Shown: positions 10,002 to 22,126, numbered from the stretch's first letter. The stretch: 64,000 nt of DNA from Hymenopellis radicata (GCA_015501595.1 JADNRX010000142.1:1-64000), one strand, 5' to 3'. Notes: a model not told the origin generated them from the sequence alone. Numbers and translations are program-made.

Positions 10002-13000
10002 CTATACCCATTTTCGTGATGCAGCTACCAGAATGCGACAGGGGGTTATGTCTGAAAGGGGAGTGTCCTCATAGAAAGGTGACAACATGTTGGCCAGACA
10101 TTGATAAATGAACCGTTGGAAGTACGCTTGTATGACATCCTGTAGTGTCAATGTTGCGGGATGGTTGAGTTGGGCAGGATGTCGCGAGTGTGGTGCAGGT
10201 TTGGGTAGTGAATAGCCCGGGTCGGAGCACCCGGTCCGGGTCACGGATGCGGGTGTGTCAGGGTCCGGGTAGGGGTCTCGGTCCGAGCACCCGCTGTGAC
10301 CCGCGTCACCCTTTCTTACCCGTGCCGTGTTGGTGCCGTGGTCCAGTTGAACCACATGTCATGAAATAATCATACTATATATTTTTATGTAAATTATCAT
10401 ATTTTATTTGAGCCCTAACGAGTGCATCGTCGCTCCAAAACGACACTGTGAACGAATTTCCTTGATCGCCGAGCTGGCCGAACGTCCCGGCAACTGCCGG
10501 ATAACGATCGATCAGCTCAGATCAGCCCTCCTTGCCCTCTCACCACCACAGCACGACTTCACTGTCGTGCTCGCCGGCCCCAGAAAATTTTCTGGGGCTT
10601 CTCTGACTTGTTTTCTGTGTTATCTTCGCTCTCCTGGCGCGGTTTGGCTCCGCGCCGACTGCTGCGCCCTCGGATATGTTCCGGGGTGCATTTTGGTGTT
10701 CGTCTGCACGACGGCACCAAATCAACGACGATCTGGGACGCGTAAGCCCTCTGTACGAGGCTGTAACACTGTTGGAGGGCGCGGCTGGGCTGAGAGTAGC
10801 CGGATTTCGCGTCTTTGGGCACGGCTGGACGTGTGCGCTCGTCTATACGACGGCGCTGATTCGTCGCGACGATGGCTTCTGCCAGGACGACTTTTTCCTG
10901 TTCGGCTTTCTCGACGAGCAAAGCGCACGGCTAAGTGGATTTCGGGCTGGAAGGCGTTGCGGCGCATCCAGCCTCAAACGTGCGTATTTACTGTCTTTTC
11001 TTCTCTTTTCTCAGTTCCTTTATGCAGCCTGTCATCACCTGCCTCGCATCCACCGTCTCCTCGCGCACACCGTCTCCTCGCCACTACCCTATCCCTTACC
11101 ACCACCTTGATGCATTTGGTTGAGCCGCGGTTCTTGCTCTCGCAAGTGGCCGGGGCCTGGCCAATGCGTATCGTGCGCGTCGATATCCCCCCTGCCATTG
11201 CCGGGGGCCGTCGGCGCGCACGAACACTGTCCGAGCACTGTGACCCGACATCATTTCGGCGGGTAACCCGCACCCGCATCGCGGGATAGGGTAACTCGAG
11301 GGTACGGGTAGGGGTCCAGAACGAAATACCACGGGCAACCCGCGCTATTCACTAGGTTTGGGATCCGACTGTTGAAGGCATGATAGAAATACAGTCATGA
11401 GATGGGCAGATACAAAGTCGTTGAAATATGCATCACCCAGCTCAAAGGTTTTAGGTGCAACCGAAGCTGCAAGGTCGACTAGATTCCTCCACACCAAAGG
11501 ATGGAATTTCGCCGTATGATGCATCGAGAAAAGCGAGCGGAAATCAGTTGGCGTAACCCATCCAAACCCGTGACCCTCATCATTGATAAGTACGGAGGCC
11601 CTCACGGTAGGAAGCACATGTAAAACGGGACTGTCGACAATATGCCATCTGGATATTGGCGGATTCTTCGGTAAAAATAGCCATGAGCGACAGACCCTTT
11701 CCAGGGCCTCTTCGTAACCTGGGCGAGGATCTCTAAATATCTCGCCGAACACCAACTGACTAGGCATCGTATATTGCCGAATCAGTTCCTCGCGTGCAAG
11801 TCGCATGTCCGAGTCCTGCTGGTCATTCCATATCCTGAGTGTATGCACTTCGGCTGTGGCTGGAAGGCCCCGATGGCTTGAATAACCACACTATGTACCG
11901 TAGGGTTCGATGACAAATGGAACAACAAGTCGAGTGCGTGCACGGAAAACTGGTCATAGAGGGAATAGACTGTCGTCTCCTCCAACTTGGCCAAGGAATG
12001 CAGCCAAGTGTCATTTTGTGGATCGGAACGTATTTGTTCTAAGGAGGTATGATGCATCAAGTTCTGCTTCAGGGAGCGGTGTAGACGACGTAGGAAAACG
12101 TGAACGACACGAAGCATATCATAAGCGAACTGGGTTAACGGCGTGTGATACGGGCACTGCGGGAAGAATATAGGCATCACATTGCTGACGATGTACAATG
12201 TAGCCACGACGACGGTGAGGACGCCGACAGCCCCCGCCAGCGACGTCCGTAACGGGATGTAGAACAGGACCAGACCACATAGAAAAAGTGCTAGCGACGT
12301 GTGCATGATAATGGGGAGCAGGCCTATGATGACGCTAACGCGCCATTGCTCAAGACCCATGAATCTAAATTGTCGAACATGACTGCGGATGCCTGGAGTA
12401 CCAGAGGGTAGGAATGTGTAATGATGAAGCCACTGCTTTATGAGTACGGCGGCAAGCGCGACGCTGAGGCTAGCCGTCAAACTGACAAGCAAAGGCCGTT
12501 AATCCAGACGGTGATTGAGTCTGGCGTGAACGTTTCGTTGGGATTAACGGAGGGAGAGGTGATGTTGGGGAATGAACTGGTATCTGCCAAGGCGAGTTGG
12601 ATGGAAACAAGATCATGGAGGAGGACAGCAGACATCTGCGAGAAGTCCGCCTGGAGACTCTGCGAAACCTGGACAAGGAAAGACGTGACGACCGCAGAGA
12701 AAAGCCCGGCCTATTTCACTAACATTTAAATACAGTATGAGATGAAGAAAGAAAATACATACAAAAACAAGCATAACGTCCAGAATTCGCCTATCATTGT
12801 CGCGTCAAACGCGGCGGTTTCCTCGAGGTATACACGCCATACTCTGGCATTTGGCGCAGTTTCTTCGCAGTACGGATCGGGAGGAAAGCGTTTCTCGTAG
12901 TCATCGCTGTAAACGGGGGCAGGAGGAACCCGGTCTGGTCGGACATTCTGCTTCAGCCCAAAGAAGTGCTGGTCAGGCTGTTCTGGCGCAGGTGCGAACG

Positions 13001-13109
13001 GAACGTCGGGCGATCCCGATACGACCTCCGTTTCCGCCTCTGGTACAGGCGATGCCAGAGGAGTAGTGGCCTCTGCCGGACGCTCGTCGTCGGTTTCGTG
13101 GTCGGGCAT
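10002..13109 (-). pseudogene. DUF6535-type membrane protein gene, split by a transposon
   Basis: From the ATG at 13109 the product has an acidic, proline-rich N-terminus, then the DUF6535 core: RVWRVYLEETAAFDATM, a helix reading VFAGLFSAVVTSFLVQ, then LQADFSQMSAVLLHDLVSIQ, SLTASLSVALAAVLIKQWLH and two further membrane helices to about 12200, followed by a long soluble tail. The family is of unknown function and largely restricted to Agaricomycetes. The tail frame reads up to QQSDPKP at about 11355, stops inside a 1149-bp hAT-type element, and resumes in register on its other side at 10197 with APHSRHPAQL, ending at the TAG at 10002. Two further one-base problems occur in the core, near 12780 and 12490; the second is cured by one extra T in CTTTGC. 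Without the element this would be a complete gene. Confidence 0.8.
10206..11354. mobile_element. 1149-bp non-autonomous hAT-type element in the DUF6535 gene
   Basis: The ends are inverted repeats, TAGTGAATAGCCCGGGT at 10206 and TAGTGAATAGCGCGGGT read inward from 11354. They are flanked by a perfect 8-bp duplication, GGTTTGGG, at 10198-10205 and 11355-11362. The subterminal regions are packed with CGGGT/ACCCG words. Inside are long open frames on both strands (for example 10408-11289) with no recognisable domain. An ACGCGTAAGC motif at 10738-10747, followed by CCTCTGTACGAGGCTG, recurs in similar form at 32751. The element sits in the coding region and introduces the in-frame stop just inside its right end. 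Confidence 0.9.
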
Positions 13110-13199
13110 CTGCTGTCAATGATGATGGTTCTAAACTAAACGTTGCTGAGCAGTGCAAGATAAGATAAGATATCGCGGGTTCACGACTCCGTCCATGAT

Positions 13200-15280
13200 C
13201 AAAACAGCCTGGCAATTGTGACTTGGGTAATACATGTCTTCAACATTGAAAGATCGAAAACGGAAGCCAGAAGGAAATTTATGCCATTAAAAAAGCAGAC
13301 TACAACATAAAACAAGTTCACCACGAAGGCAAGGAAGTTCCAAAAATTTTTGAGGTGGAACGATCCACATCTCGACTGCATGAATCCCCGGGGGTGAAGG
13401 ACCACTCTCGAGATATGAACACTCCCTCCTACGAATCGGAGGCACCATGCTACCCGCCCGTATCTGCTCCTAAGCCAAACGCCCACGACCGAAACAGTCA
13501 TGAGAGCCAGACAAACAGCCGCGCAAAAAGATACCCATCATCCACAGACATCCTGCTCAACAAAGAGCAACATCACAAGATATGACAGTAGCCCTAGCCC
13601 GTCAGCGAACTCACTACATCGACAAAGACATCGTCCGCCTCGGCCGCTCCTCAGTCCGAGCCGTCGCCATACATTCTTCGCCCGTCTTCTTGTATGTCGA
13701 AATTAACCGCACCTCCCAAAACGCACGAAGCATCACACATATGCCTCATCCATCAAGAAACAGGTCCTCCCGAGTAATCATTCTCATCACGAGACAGCCA
13801 TGTAGCAATTCCGCGCTCCTCGTCGAATCTGTAGACTGTTTCCCAGCGCTCGAGAACGTATCTCTATTGAAGCATCCCGAAGGAGCCCCAATTGCCGGGG
13901 AGAACAACAGATCCAACAGAGCAGACATGAAGCCGACCAACATGACCACCAGATAAATTGAACAATAGTCGACAAGGCATGCTCCCGACGATTCATCGAC
14001 ATAAGCGGCGCTCCCTATAGCCAAAGGAAATATCAGACAGGTCATTCCATAGAAGATCGAAATCGAAAGAAGATGGCGACAGCTCAAGGAACTGTGATCT
14101 TCGCGGCGCTCAACGAAGCAGACGGATATATCCAGTCAAATAAGCGGACTGCCAACTGGTACATGGACCAAGGCTCAATGTCTTCTGCGATGCAGACGCC
14201 GTGTCCAAGCATATCAAGCGCGGCCCAATACAGACAAGCAACACGGCGATAGACTCGCATCTCGCCATCCTGTCTTGGACGGACAAAATCTGGAGGGCAG
14301 CCACATCACACCCAGAGTACAATCAAAATGCCATCCCGAAAGATAGGAAACGCCCACCAAGATTCCTTGCGCTGTACCAAAGCACGACCACGAAAGTCGC
14401 CGTCACATGTTCCCTCCGCCAATCGCAAGTTTCCTGATATATCCTCGTAATTCCATTCCAATAAACCCATTGCATACAAGATCATTGTCGGCCATGCAGA
14501 TTTCGATGCGCGCGCCGGCGCTTTGGAGCCGCCTTCGAGCCGCCGTATGTCTTGCGACGACAGCAAAACCCGAAGGCAACTCCCTGGCAATCAAGGGAAA
14601 TCCGCGTGAAAGGTTACCAGGGTTTGGCTGAGCCAGAGGAGGGGGACGCAGCGGTCCGGGAGTGCTGAGATTCTGTATGGGGACTTGTGTCTCCGAAGAG
14701 ACAGAAACGAGCGTGTCACTGGAGACGATGAAGCATAGGAGGATGGGAGAATAGATGCGGGGATTGAAGCGGCGAGAACGGTCTCGAAAAGAGACCTGTA
14801 TGGAGCCGTTGATGCCGTGGCGTAGACGGAACGCTGTGTGGAATCGGCTCCATCCCTCGTGAACGGTCATTAGGTCCCGCGACGCGTCTCTGGTTCTTCG
14901 CTCTAGTGCCTCCCTCCGCGAAAGGGAACCGTACGTTTCCGGCATCACCTTCCCTTTCCAAAGAGCAACCTGCCGGAACAGATGAACTCAAAGAATCGGG
15001 GTCCCGAGGTGACACATGCACGGTTCTGTGCGAGGCGGTTGGGGAGGATAAGAGAGCACAAGAAGAACTTTCCGGAGATGCGATATGAGACCGCCACGAG
15101 AGACATTATTGCGGACAAATGCGCGCTCCGTCCACTGGCACCACCGCGAACTACCAGCCATCCGCTCCTCGTCCCGACGTCGTCACCCTTACGACGGACG
15201 CGACACGCTGAGTCGTTTCCCAAGCAGAAAGAGAACGTACAGCACCCCAAAGGTACGTAGGGTTAGAATCACACTCCCAT
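13200..15280 (-). pseudogene. Possible degraded membrane protein gene
   Basis: Several minus-strand pieces look like parts of one intron-containing membrane protein but could not be joined. About 13990-14087 and 13880-13960 give hydrophobic segments (LSISIFYGMTCLIFPLAIGS and IYLVVMLVGFMSALLDLLFS), 13230-13340 gives a long hydrophobic stretch, and 14600-14948 gives a polar Arg/Ser-rich piece starting MPETYGSLSRREALERRTRD. A short hydrophobic piece at about 15210-15250 could be the N-terminal side. I do not recognise the family. It may be a decayed relative of the DUF653x membrane proteins nearby, or two adjacent fragments. Confidence 0.3.
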
Positions 15281-15456
15281 GTTAGGCAGGGAGCGGTTGG
15301 CTTCGGTGAAATTGAGTAAAGAATGGGTTTATCGGAGATGGAGAGGGGGTCCGAAGCAGTCCCAGACCGGGGAGGCGCTCTTGACGGGCATGTAGACGGA
15401 CGACCTGGGTTGGTGGTATGAAAGACAGAAGCAAAAGCGCGTCACAAAGGAAAGGG

Positions 15457-16860
15457 TCAAGCGCGTACACAAAGCCAAACATGTTGGATGCCGACCGACA
15501 CAACATTTGTGCACAGAATGACTTTACAGAACGAGTCAAAAGTACTAATTATTGTGATATCCAATGCTCTATGTTCGACACCACAGGCGGGATCTTCCGG
15601 GTCTTGGACTGCCAACTCCAAAATTGACCAAACTCTCTGCTGAAGAAAGATTCTTCGCAGCTCCTCGTCTAAAGATATCACAAAATTCGCAATATGAAGA
15701 ACCTTTGTGTCGAAGAGGTTATCTAAAGGGAACGGCACGTCATCCTGCGAGTCGCCTTGATTCAGTGTGGCACGACATTCAGGCCAAGATTCAGTAACGC
15801 CGTGGTAGGCAGGTCATCTGCATTTTCAACTAATCTCGCAATGCTCATATCAGTCACGAGCATTATGAAAGCGAGAATGAGGTCAACGAACGTCCGGTAC
15901 ATGAGCGACTAAGAACGCCTTCCTCGTCAGACCTGCACTGCAGAGAAACCCAAGGCAGATATAGACCAGCGGAGATCCCACCCGACCGAGCAAAGAGGTG
16001 GTTTCGAACGTGTTCCATGACATCGTGCTTCTCCCAAAGTGTGCATGCATATTCCTGTATACCGCTTGGAAGCCTGTACCACAAGGCTACGGACATTGGG
16101 ATTCGATGAGACGTTGAACAAGCAGTCAAGAGAGTCGACGGAGACCTTTTTGGCTGCAGATGCAACGGCATTTGTCTCCATCTCCTTCAACGTCATCAAC
16201 TGTCCGTCCCTTCATGTCCATAGGTGCTGAATGGTCTGGGAGGCGATCATGGAAGAAATAGTCCTCCAGCCTGCTCAACGCCAGAAAGCCATAATAGACA
16301 AAACGGTCAAAGGCGTCTGATACGGACATTGGGGAAAGAATATCATAGGCATCGCATGGTATAGAGCACAGACTACGAGCGTGAGGACGCCAACAGCCCA
16401 GGCTAGTGCACCCGAGAAAGAGAGCAAGAGAGACATACATAATGAAGGGGAGTAGTCCCGCCATTTCTGCACGCCCATGAGCCGTTATTGGTCTGCGAGT
16501 TTCCGGAGTGCCATAGGGAGGTGTAGCCATTGTTTCACCAGAACGGCTTCGAGTAGACTCGCTGTGAGACTAACAATCCAACCGCCCGGCGTTCGGTTCT
16601 GGTCGAAATGTGGCCGCGGGATTTATGGAGGGAAAGGTGCCAATGTTTGCAAGGGAGGAAGAGTCTCCGTTGGCCATGGATAGCTGGACGAAGACAAGGT
16701 CGTACAAAAGTAATGCAGACATCGCGGTGTAATCTGCCTGGAGATCCGAAGAATGTTTTCTGTGCCACAGAAGCGCGCACAGCGTCTGATGCTGCTGCTG
16801 GGCTACTGGTCGGGCGGCGTGTTGGTGTCATTGGGCGATTCGGAATCCGACATGCCAGTG
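15457..16860 (-). pseudogene. Second, degraded DUF6535-type gene copy
   Basis: Pieces in different frames match the intact parts of the copy at 10002-13109 in order. About 16690-16740 gives LQADYTAMSALLLYDLVFVQ, 16440-16540 gives a WLH-YGTPETRRPI piece, 16300-16420 gives ALAWAVGVLTLVVCALYHAM and PMIFFPQCPYQTPLT, and about 16100-16190 gives VSVDSLDCLFNVSSNPNVRS, matching VHALDLLFHLSSNPTVHS of the first copy. At 15457-15738 a frame with LHIANFVISLDEELRRIF may be its C-terminal tail. Frame changes are frequent and no start is visible, so I call a pseudogene, though some breaks could be base deletions in the assembly. Confidence 0.6.
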
Positions 16861-16990
16861 AGTTGGAAAGAACGCGACACGACAGCGCACCCCAAAGCGG
16901 AATTTCAAAACCGACGTCGCTGCTGAGATCTGAGACACGATCGACGATCGAAGCAAGAACTCTCTGTTTCTAACCATCATCTCGACGTGC

Positions 16991-17578
16991 ATGACCGCCA
17001 TGGACTCTTCATTTCACTATCACGACGTGTTCTCACTCCAATCCGAGCCATTCACTGTGTCCGATGCTGCCCCACTCACGCTCCCAACCCAGAGTCCACA
17101 GCTCCCCGCACCAATGCTGCCTTGGAATCCAAATCGCTCACAGGACATCACGGGTTGGATGGACATGACCTCGAAAATCCAGAAGGGAGCCGGGGTGCGT
17201 AAAGAGAAGAAAAAGAAACCTCGCGCTGGTAGTGCTGCTTTCCGTGTGCCAGGATATGGGCGTCCGCCACCGCCGCCGCCGCCGCCGCGTCGCATAAACG
17301 CTCCCTCTCACAAAAAAGTCTCGTCTCCGAACCCAGTTTCATCCTCTCCAGCGAACACAGTGCTACCGGGAGACCATTCTACAGCAGCGCCTGCGTCGAC
17401 TTTCGAAAAATCACCCATTCCTACTACCTTGTTCTCCTTCTCGGTTGCCCTCCCTAGTGACCAGATCGCATACCCCAGCTTCGACACCGTTGATCCATGC
17501 TTCCTCACTTGTACCCAACCACAATCGTTCGATCAAGTCCTTGAGCGCGCTGTGCAATCCAGTTACTTTATCGGCTGA
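16991..17578 (+). CDS. Hypothetical proline-rich protein, 195 aa
   Basis: A single open frame starts at the ATG at 16991; a second in-frame ATG, MDSSFHYHDVF, lies three codons later. The product has an N-terminal Ser/Pro-rich part, a basic run KEKKKKPRAG near residue 72, an eight-proline run coded by repeated CCG/CCGCCG near residue 93, then more Ser/Pro sequence. No signal peptide or membrane segment is seen. The composition suggests a disordered protein, perhaps nuclear because of the basic run. The codon pattern looks coding, but I recognise no family and the polyproline run may inflate the frame. Confidence 0.45.
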   Translation: MTAMDSSFHYHDVFSLQSEPFTVSDAAPLTLPTQSPQLPAPMLPWNPNRSQDITGWMDMTSKIQKGAGVRKEKKKKPRAGSAAFRVPGYGRPPPPPPPPRRINAPSHKKVSSPNPVSSSPANTVLPGDHSTAAPASTFEKSPIPTTLFSFSVALPSDQIAYPSFDTVDPCFLTCTQPQSFDQVLERAVQSSYFIG

Positions 17579-17726
17579 AGCAAACTGCACTAATTATCGA
17601 CGAATTGTTTCTAGATGTGTAGGTCGTGCTATGGTTATACCCGATTGAAGCTAAGCATTGCCCAGACATAGAATAGTACAACCAGGAATGGCACCTGTAT
17701 CCATACTCTGTAACATATCCTTCTCT

Positions 17727-19384
17727 TCAGTCATCATCGTCCATGGTTATACCGCATTCCACTTTCAATGAGCGACAAATAACCTTCCAACGTTCGTCAT
17801 TCTTGAAATACAACCAACGCGGGACGCGTATATTTTCCAACCGAACGCGCTTGGGGGCGGATGTGGGCTGTACTCCGACGTCCATAGCGTTGGCAGTCGG
17901 GTATGACTGTCCGACGAAATGAATGCTACAACGTCTAGACACCGACCCTCAAACATGGCGTAGATGACGGATATGTTTTGAGCCAAGGAGTCACCACAGT
18001 GATTGTCGCTAATGTCCAAAACGCGGAGGCGAGGTAGTCGCGAGGACGTCGAAGAGACTTTGAGGCCAGAAATGAACTCAGGCGTAAGGCTACTGTCGGA
18101 AATGCGGAGGTTTTCGACGTGCGGGGTCTGCAACAAGAATCGGAGGATATTCTGCGTAACGTCGGAATGCTGACGCATGCCACAGGAGATATGGAGTTTG
18201 GTCAACTTCTCTGCTTGGTTGGGGTTCAAGACGGGAAGATGTAGTAGCAGCTTATTCGGAATGGAACGAAAGTTAAGCCGGAGGTCACAGAGAGAAGGCA
18301 TATCCACAGTTGAGAACAACTTGTCTAATGCCTCCTCGGACGTGGACACCGCAGTCTCTGTGACCGAAAGATGAAGAAGTTTCGGAAGGGATACTTTGAT
18401 GTCTTCCTCCGGCTCGTGCCATGTTTCCACATCAAGGCTTACTAAACTCGACATTTTCTGAAGAAGCTCAAATGCGCCGTCAATAATTGTAAAATCATTG
18501 AGATGGGTGAGCGAGCTCAAGGGAAAGGAGACACGGCTGATGAATTCCGGGTCTAGGTCTGCACCTAATGAGCGAAGAGCCGGTGCGTTCCTTGGGTTAA
18601 ATATGTCCAGGAAGCCATCGGAATCGTCGTCTTCGTAAATGTGAAAGACAAGGTGCTCCAAAAGAGAGAAAACATTGCCCGAAAAGCATGCTTGCAACGA
18701 TTTCAGGGGTACAAGTGCCGAGAGGTGCTTCCAGCGGGGAATGGAAGCCTCGAGAATGGGAATGATTGAGTGGTCTTCTATATCTTTGCCAGCGGTGATG
18801 AAGAGGGTCAAGGGCAAGCCTTTAGAGCGCTCAATAAAGAGTGACATCTTATATGCTAGCTGGCGGGGAATGACACCTTTTGGGAACAGGTCAAAATGAA
18901 CCTCGATGTACGTCCACAAGTGCGGCGATGCGAGTGCAAGGTGTCGCCATCGACGACACACGCTTGCTAATGTCCAAGGTGCTGAAGAGGGACCGAGCGA
19001 GTTCAACTGGGCACGCCAGTGCGCGATCTCCCATGTCCGCACGCAATGCGAAAATATCTCGGCCACGAGTTCATTGGGAAGGGAGCGCATGGGGTGTAAA
19101 AGGGATTTCGCGTCCGCGAGATGAGATTCGGCTTGGGCACGCGCGCGCACGAGGAGGTCCATCAGCTCCTTCGCCTGGACGATTTTTTGGTCCAAGTCAT
19201 GGATGATGTCAGGCGACTTTTCCACGACGAGGCGGAAGTCTGCCAGTTCAGCCTCGAGTGGGGGATGGTTGCGGCGAAGAAGTTGTTCAACACGCGCAGT
19301 TCGCTGTATAGCGGGATCGTCGGGTTGAAGGGAGAGAAATGCACAGGTAGGGCATGGCGCCGTGTTTCCCAAAGGAGTGGGCAT
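17727..19384 (-). CDS. F-box protein with leucine-rich C-terminal region
   Basis: From the ATG at 19384 the product shows a coiled segment (about residues 30-90, with LDQKIVQAKELMDLLVRARA), then an F-box at about residues 98-150 (MRSLPNELVAEIFSHCV and LASVCRRWRHLALASPHLWT), then irregular leucine-rich repeats to the end. F-box proteins recruit targets to SCF ubiquitin ligases through Skp1; this layout is greatly expanded in Agaricomycetes. The obvious frame ends at 17765, but a better tail in another frame (IRVPRWLYFKNDERWKVICR, ending at 17727) suggests that one base is missing near 17945, where GAGGGTCGG would need one more G. A GTAAGT-TTTCAG intron lies in the 5' leader at about 19389-19446. 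The target is unknown. Confidence 0.85.
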
Positions 19385-19744
19385 TTCGAACTGAAAGAGA
19401 CAGGATAATAGTCAGTAAGAGTAAAATCAAGGGATGAATATACTTACACGAGCTGTGGCACGAAAAGAAAGTACGTTTGATGCTAAAAGTAAAGTGAGCT
19501 TCCGTTTTAATCAAACCAATATGAATTTATGAACTTGTCTATGCAGTCGGCAAATGGATGGACGACAGAGATGACAGACCCGGCGCGAGTGAGTGTACGG
19601 AGTATGCTGCAGTGCAGCAGTGCGACGGTAAGCTAGTGGTAAGCTTTTGAAAGGAGAAGGTGTCACGTTCGCGATCATGTCACGAGTCATGTGGTGCCTG
19701 TGACATCTCCTCCTTCCTTCGCCCCACCATCTTTGGCGACGAAC

Positions 19745-20817
19745 ATGTCAACCAAGTCGGAGAACGATCTCAAGGCGGAATGGCTTCAAGCCAATGTGTC
19801 TTATGTGAGATAACTGGACTAATACAGGCGCATATATTCATACTTTTTCAGCTCTGCGACTCGTGCAAGATCGATGGCATGGGCTGTAGGAAGCAACCCA
19901 ATGCAATCGCGTGCGTACAGTGCAAAAGTAAGAAAAGAGATTGCTCGAGAATGGTGGAATGGCGTAAGTGGAAGGAGGAGCACATCCATAGCACATCGAC
20001 GACCAAGACTTCCTCGGTAAAGAAAACAACCATACGCCTTCCCCCGAATACAGCAGTCAACCCTCCATTGCAGCCAGTGAGTCATGTTATCATATTCTCG
20101 GCAACGAATTGTTCAGAACATATAGCTCGTCTGGACCGAAAATATGGCGCCAGCCACTACCGCCCAACCTACGCCTGTTTTCCGTGGTTGGGCCGACGAT
20201 CAGCAGTCTCGTGCCAAGAAACCAAATATGGCTCCACGCCCCCTTCGACATCGCCCTCTTCAGCTACTCAGTTGCTCCTTGACACAACGCAAGAGGAAAA
20301 GCCAGATATCGCTTCCAGGCCCAAGCCAACGCCAATCATACCTTCGCAACTGCTTCCTATTCCTCACCTCCCCCTCAACATCCTTCGTTCGGAGCACCAC
20401 CTCAAAACGTTGTTCGACGTCTCGAGAACCAAATTCGTACCCTCAAACACGACCTCCTGGAAAAGAAAATGCTGTCGACACTCTCTCTGGTTTGTGTTTT
20501 CTTGTGGCTACCTTTGTCAAACTAATCTCATCTCCAGCTGCCAAGGAACGACTCGATATCGAGTCCGAGATCTACGCAAAACACGCCTGGACGAATTCCT
20601 CCATATCAGCGCGAACCGCATCAAATTTCAGGGAACGGTGAATCGGTTCTTTGCACGTCAGCTGTCGGCCACCGAATTCAGGAAGGAGCTGCAAGAGTTT
20701 CAGCAAGTACTTGAGGAGCTGGGTGCGCGACATCTGGATCAGTTCCCGACTGATTTTGAGGATGGTGTTGACCTGCTTGACAACTATCGCAGCGATGGGA
20801 CGGCGCGGACGATCTGA
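19745..20817 (+). CDS. Zinc-cluster-like protein with coiled-coil tail
   Basis: Exon 1 (19745-19804) encodes MSTKSENDLKAEWLQANVSY and joins in phase 0 to exon 2 at 19852. Exon 2 carries a cysteine pattern C-x2-C-x6-C-x8-C-x2-C-x6-C (CDSCKIDGMGC, then CVQCKSKKRDC), similar in spirit to Zn2Cys6 fungal DNA-binding clusters although the spacing is not canonical GAL4. Later exons give RLENQIRTLKHDLLEKKMLS, then AKERLDIESEIYAKHAW, and a C-terminal frame with RKELQEFQQVLEELGARHLD ending at 20817. The exact borders of introns 2 and 3 (near 20079-20123 and 20490-20540) are uncertain because the coding signal changes frame. It is likely nuclear and possibly a transcription factor, but no function is shown. 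Confidence 0.65.
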
Positions 20818-21573
20818 TGGTGATCTCTTGGATTCCCGCGAGGCGAAGAAACTACGAACGGAATGACGCTTCTCTCTTTTACCTCTTACTGCTTTGGCGT
20901 GATTGCTCCTGTATTTTATGCTCTATTTGCTACAACATGCGCGTTTGTACTCTAACAGGAATACTCGTTGCTTTGCTTTTCCTTGGCTTGTGGTTGCTGT
21001 ACGAAGGTTGTCAGCTCAATTGCTTAAGCAATATGTTGGTGAGTTCTTCAGGGGACAGAACAGCCAGTCGATTACTTCGATTTTTTTTTACATCATTCTT
21101 GTCAGCTCTGACCGGACCACCGCTTTGATTTTTTGGGCCCATACCCTGGCTCCCAGTGCCCAGCTACGACGTGAGTACGCGGGACTCAGACCGTCGTAGC
21201 AATCAACGGCATCTGCTATGTATCTGTTGCTCGGCGGTTCATCGCATGCTGTCAAGGTGCATTCAAGGACTAATCACTACCCGTCCGCCGCGCCAACTTC
21301 CTTTAACATGCCCAAAATGATCAAGTGTGCGTGCTCAGTAGGTGACGGATCTTCAGTCAGTTCTCAACACGACTGTCTACATTGGTAAGTGCGTGTCGTT
21401 TCCGCAACTGAAATGAAGCAGCGTTTTGTCAATATATCCACTTTGCGCTTCGCGTAAAAACAATCTTGGTGCGCGTCGACTCGTGAATCCCAAGTCGACG
21501 CGATCGAGGAAACAGTGGATGTTGAATGATACATTGAAAAGTGTGGATTACAACATGCAACTAATCGTGTCGT
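20818..21573. other. Intergenic, no gene seen
   Basis: This lies downstream of both the zinc-cluster gene (plus) and the CsbD-like gene (minus), so it must hold both 3' ends. I see no domain, repeat or RNA gene in it. Confidence 0.4.
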
Positions 21574-22126
21574 TTACTTGTTCATGTGCTGCTGGGCGCT
21601 GCCCTTCTCTTGCTGGGCGTTGCCTGGTTTACTGTCAGTCTAATTCCTGACGCGTACAAACAAGTGACTTGCCCTTTGCTTGCTGGGTACCGTCGCCCAT
21701 GACTGCTCCCGCTACGCTGTTCATTGTGCCCTAACAAATTTGAGCGTGTTCGTCGACACGAAAACCAGGCTTACCTTGACGTAGTCCATGCCTCCTGCGA
21801 TGTAACCTTCAGCTTTTGCGGTCGTAGTCTCAGCCTAACAAGGGTCGTCAGCGCTAGGGTACGCGTTTGGACGGCGGTAGAAACAGACCTCGCCTTCAGC
21901 GTGTTGCTGCTTGCCAGAGTTGCGCATAGAGTCGGAGCCGACAGCCTCTCCAGCCTGTACACACAAAGATTAGACGACGACGACGACGACGCGTAAAACG
22001 ATTCTTACAGCCTGCTTGACGTTGCCAACAACAGAGTTGAACTGGCCAGAGGATTTGCTGCAGTTACGCGTGAGCTCGACGGTGCGCACGACGACAAAAG
22101 ACACGGCCAGACCTTGCGTCAGTCAT
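21574..22126 (-). CDS. CsbD-like small stress protein
   Basis: Five exons join to a complete product of about 98 residues. From the ATG at 22126 it starts MTDASKSSGQFNSVVGNVKQ, continues with AGEAVGSDSMRNSGKQQHAE, then AEGYIAGGMDYVK and GTMNSVAGAVMGDG, and ends GNAQQEKGSAQQHMNK at the TAA at 21574. This is the hydrophilic Gly/Gln/Lys-rich pattern of fungal CsbD-like proteins (related to proteins described as binding mismatched or cruciform DNA). Exons join in frame at every border. The last intron begins GCAAGT, a GC-AG intron; the others are GT-AG. A TATAAAAG lies 85-94 bp upstream. The role is inferred from family likeness only. Confidence 0.85.

Noticed and set aside
10408..11289. 293-residue open frame on the plus strand
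   Set aside because: It lies entirely inside the 1149-bp hAT-type element, has no domain, and its codon pattern follows the GC-rich repeat words rather than a protein.
19819..20085. Minus-strand frames opposite the zinc-cluster gene
   Set aside because: They are antisense to exons whose cysteine pattern and splice sites are convincing on the plus strand.
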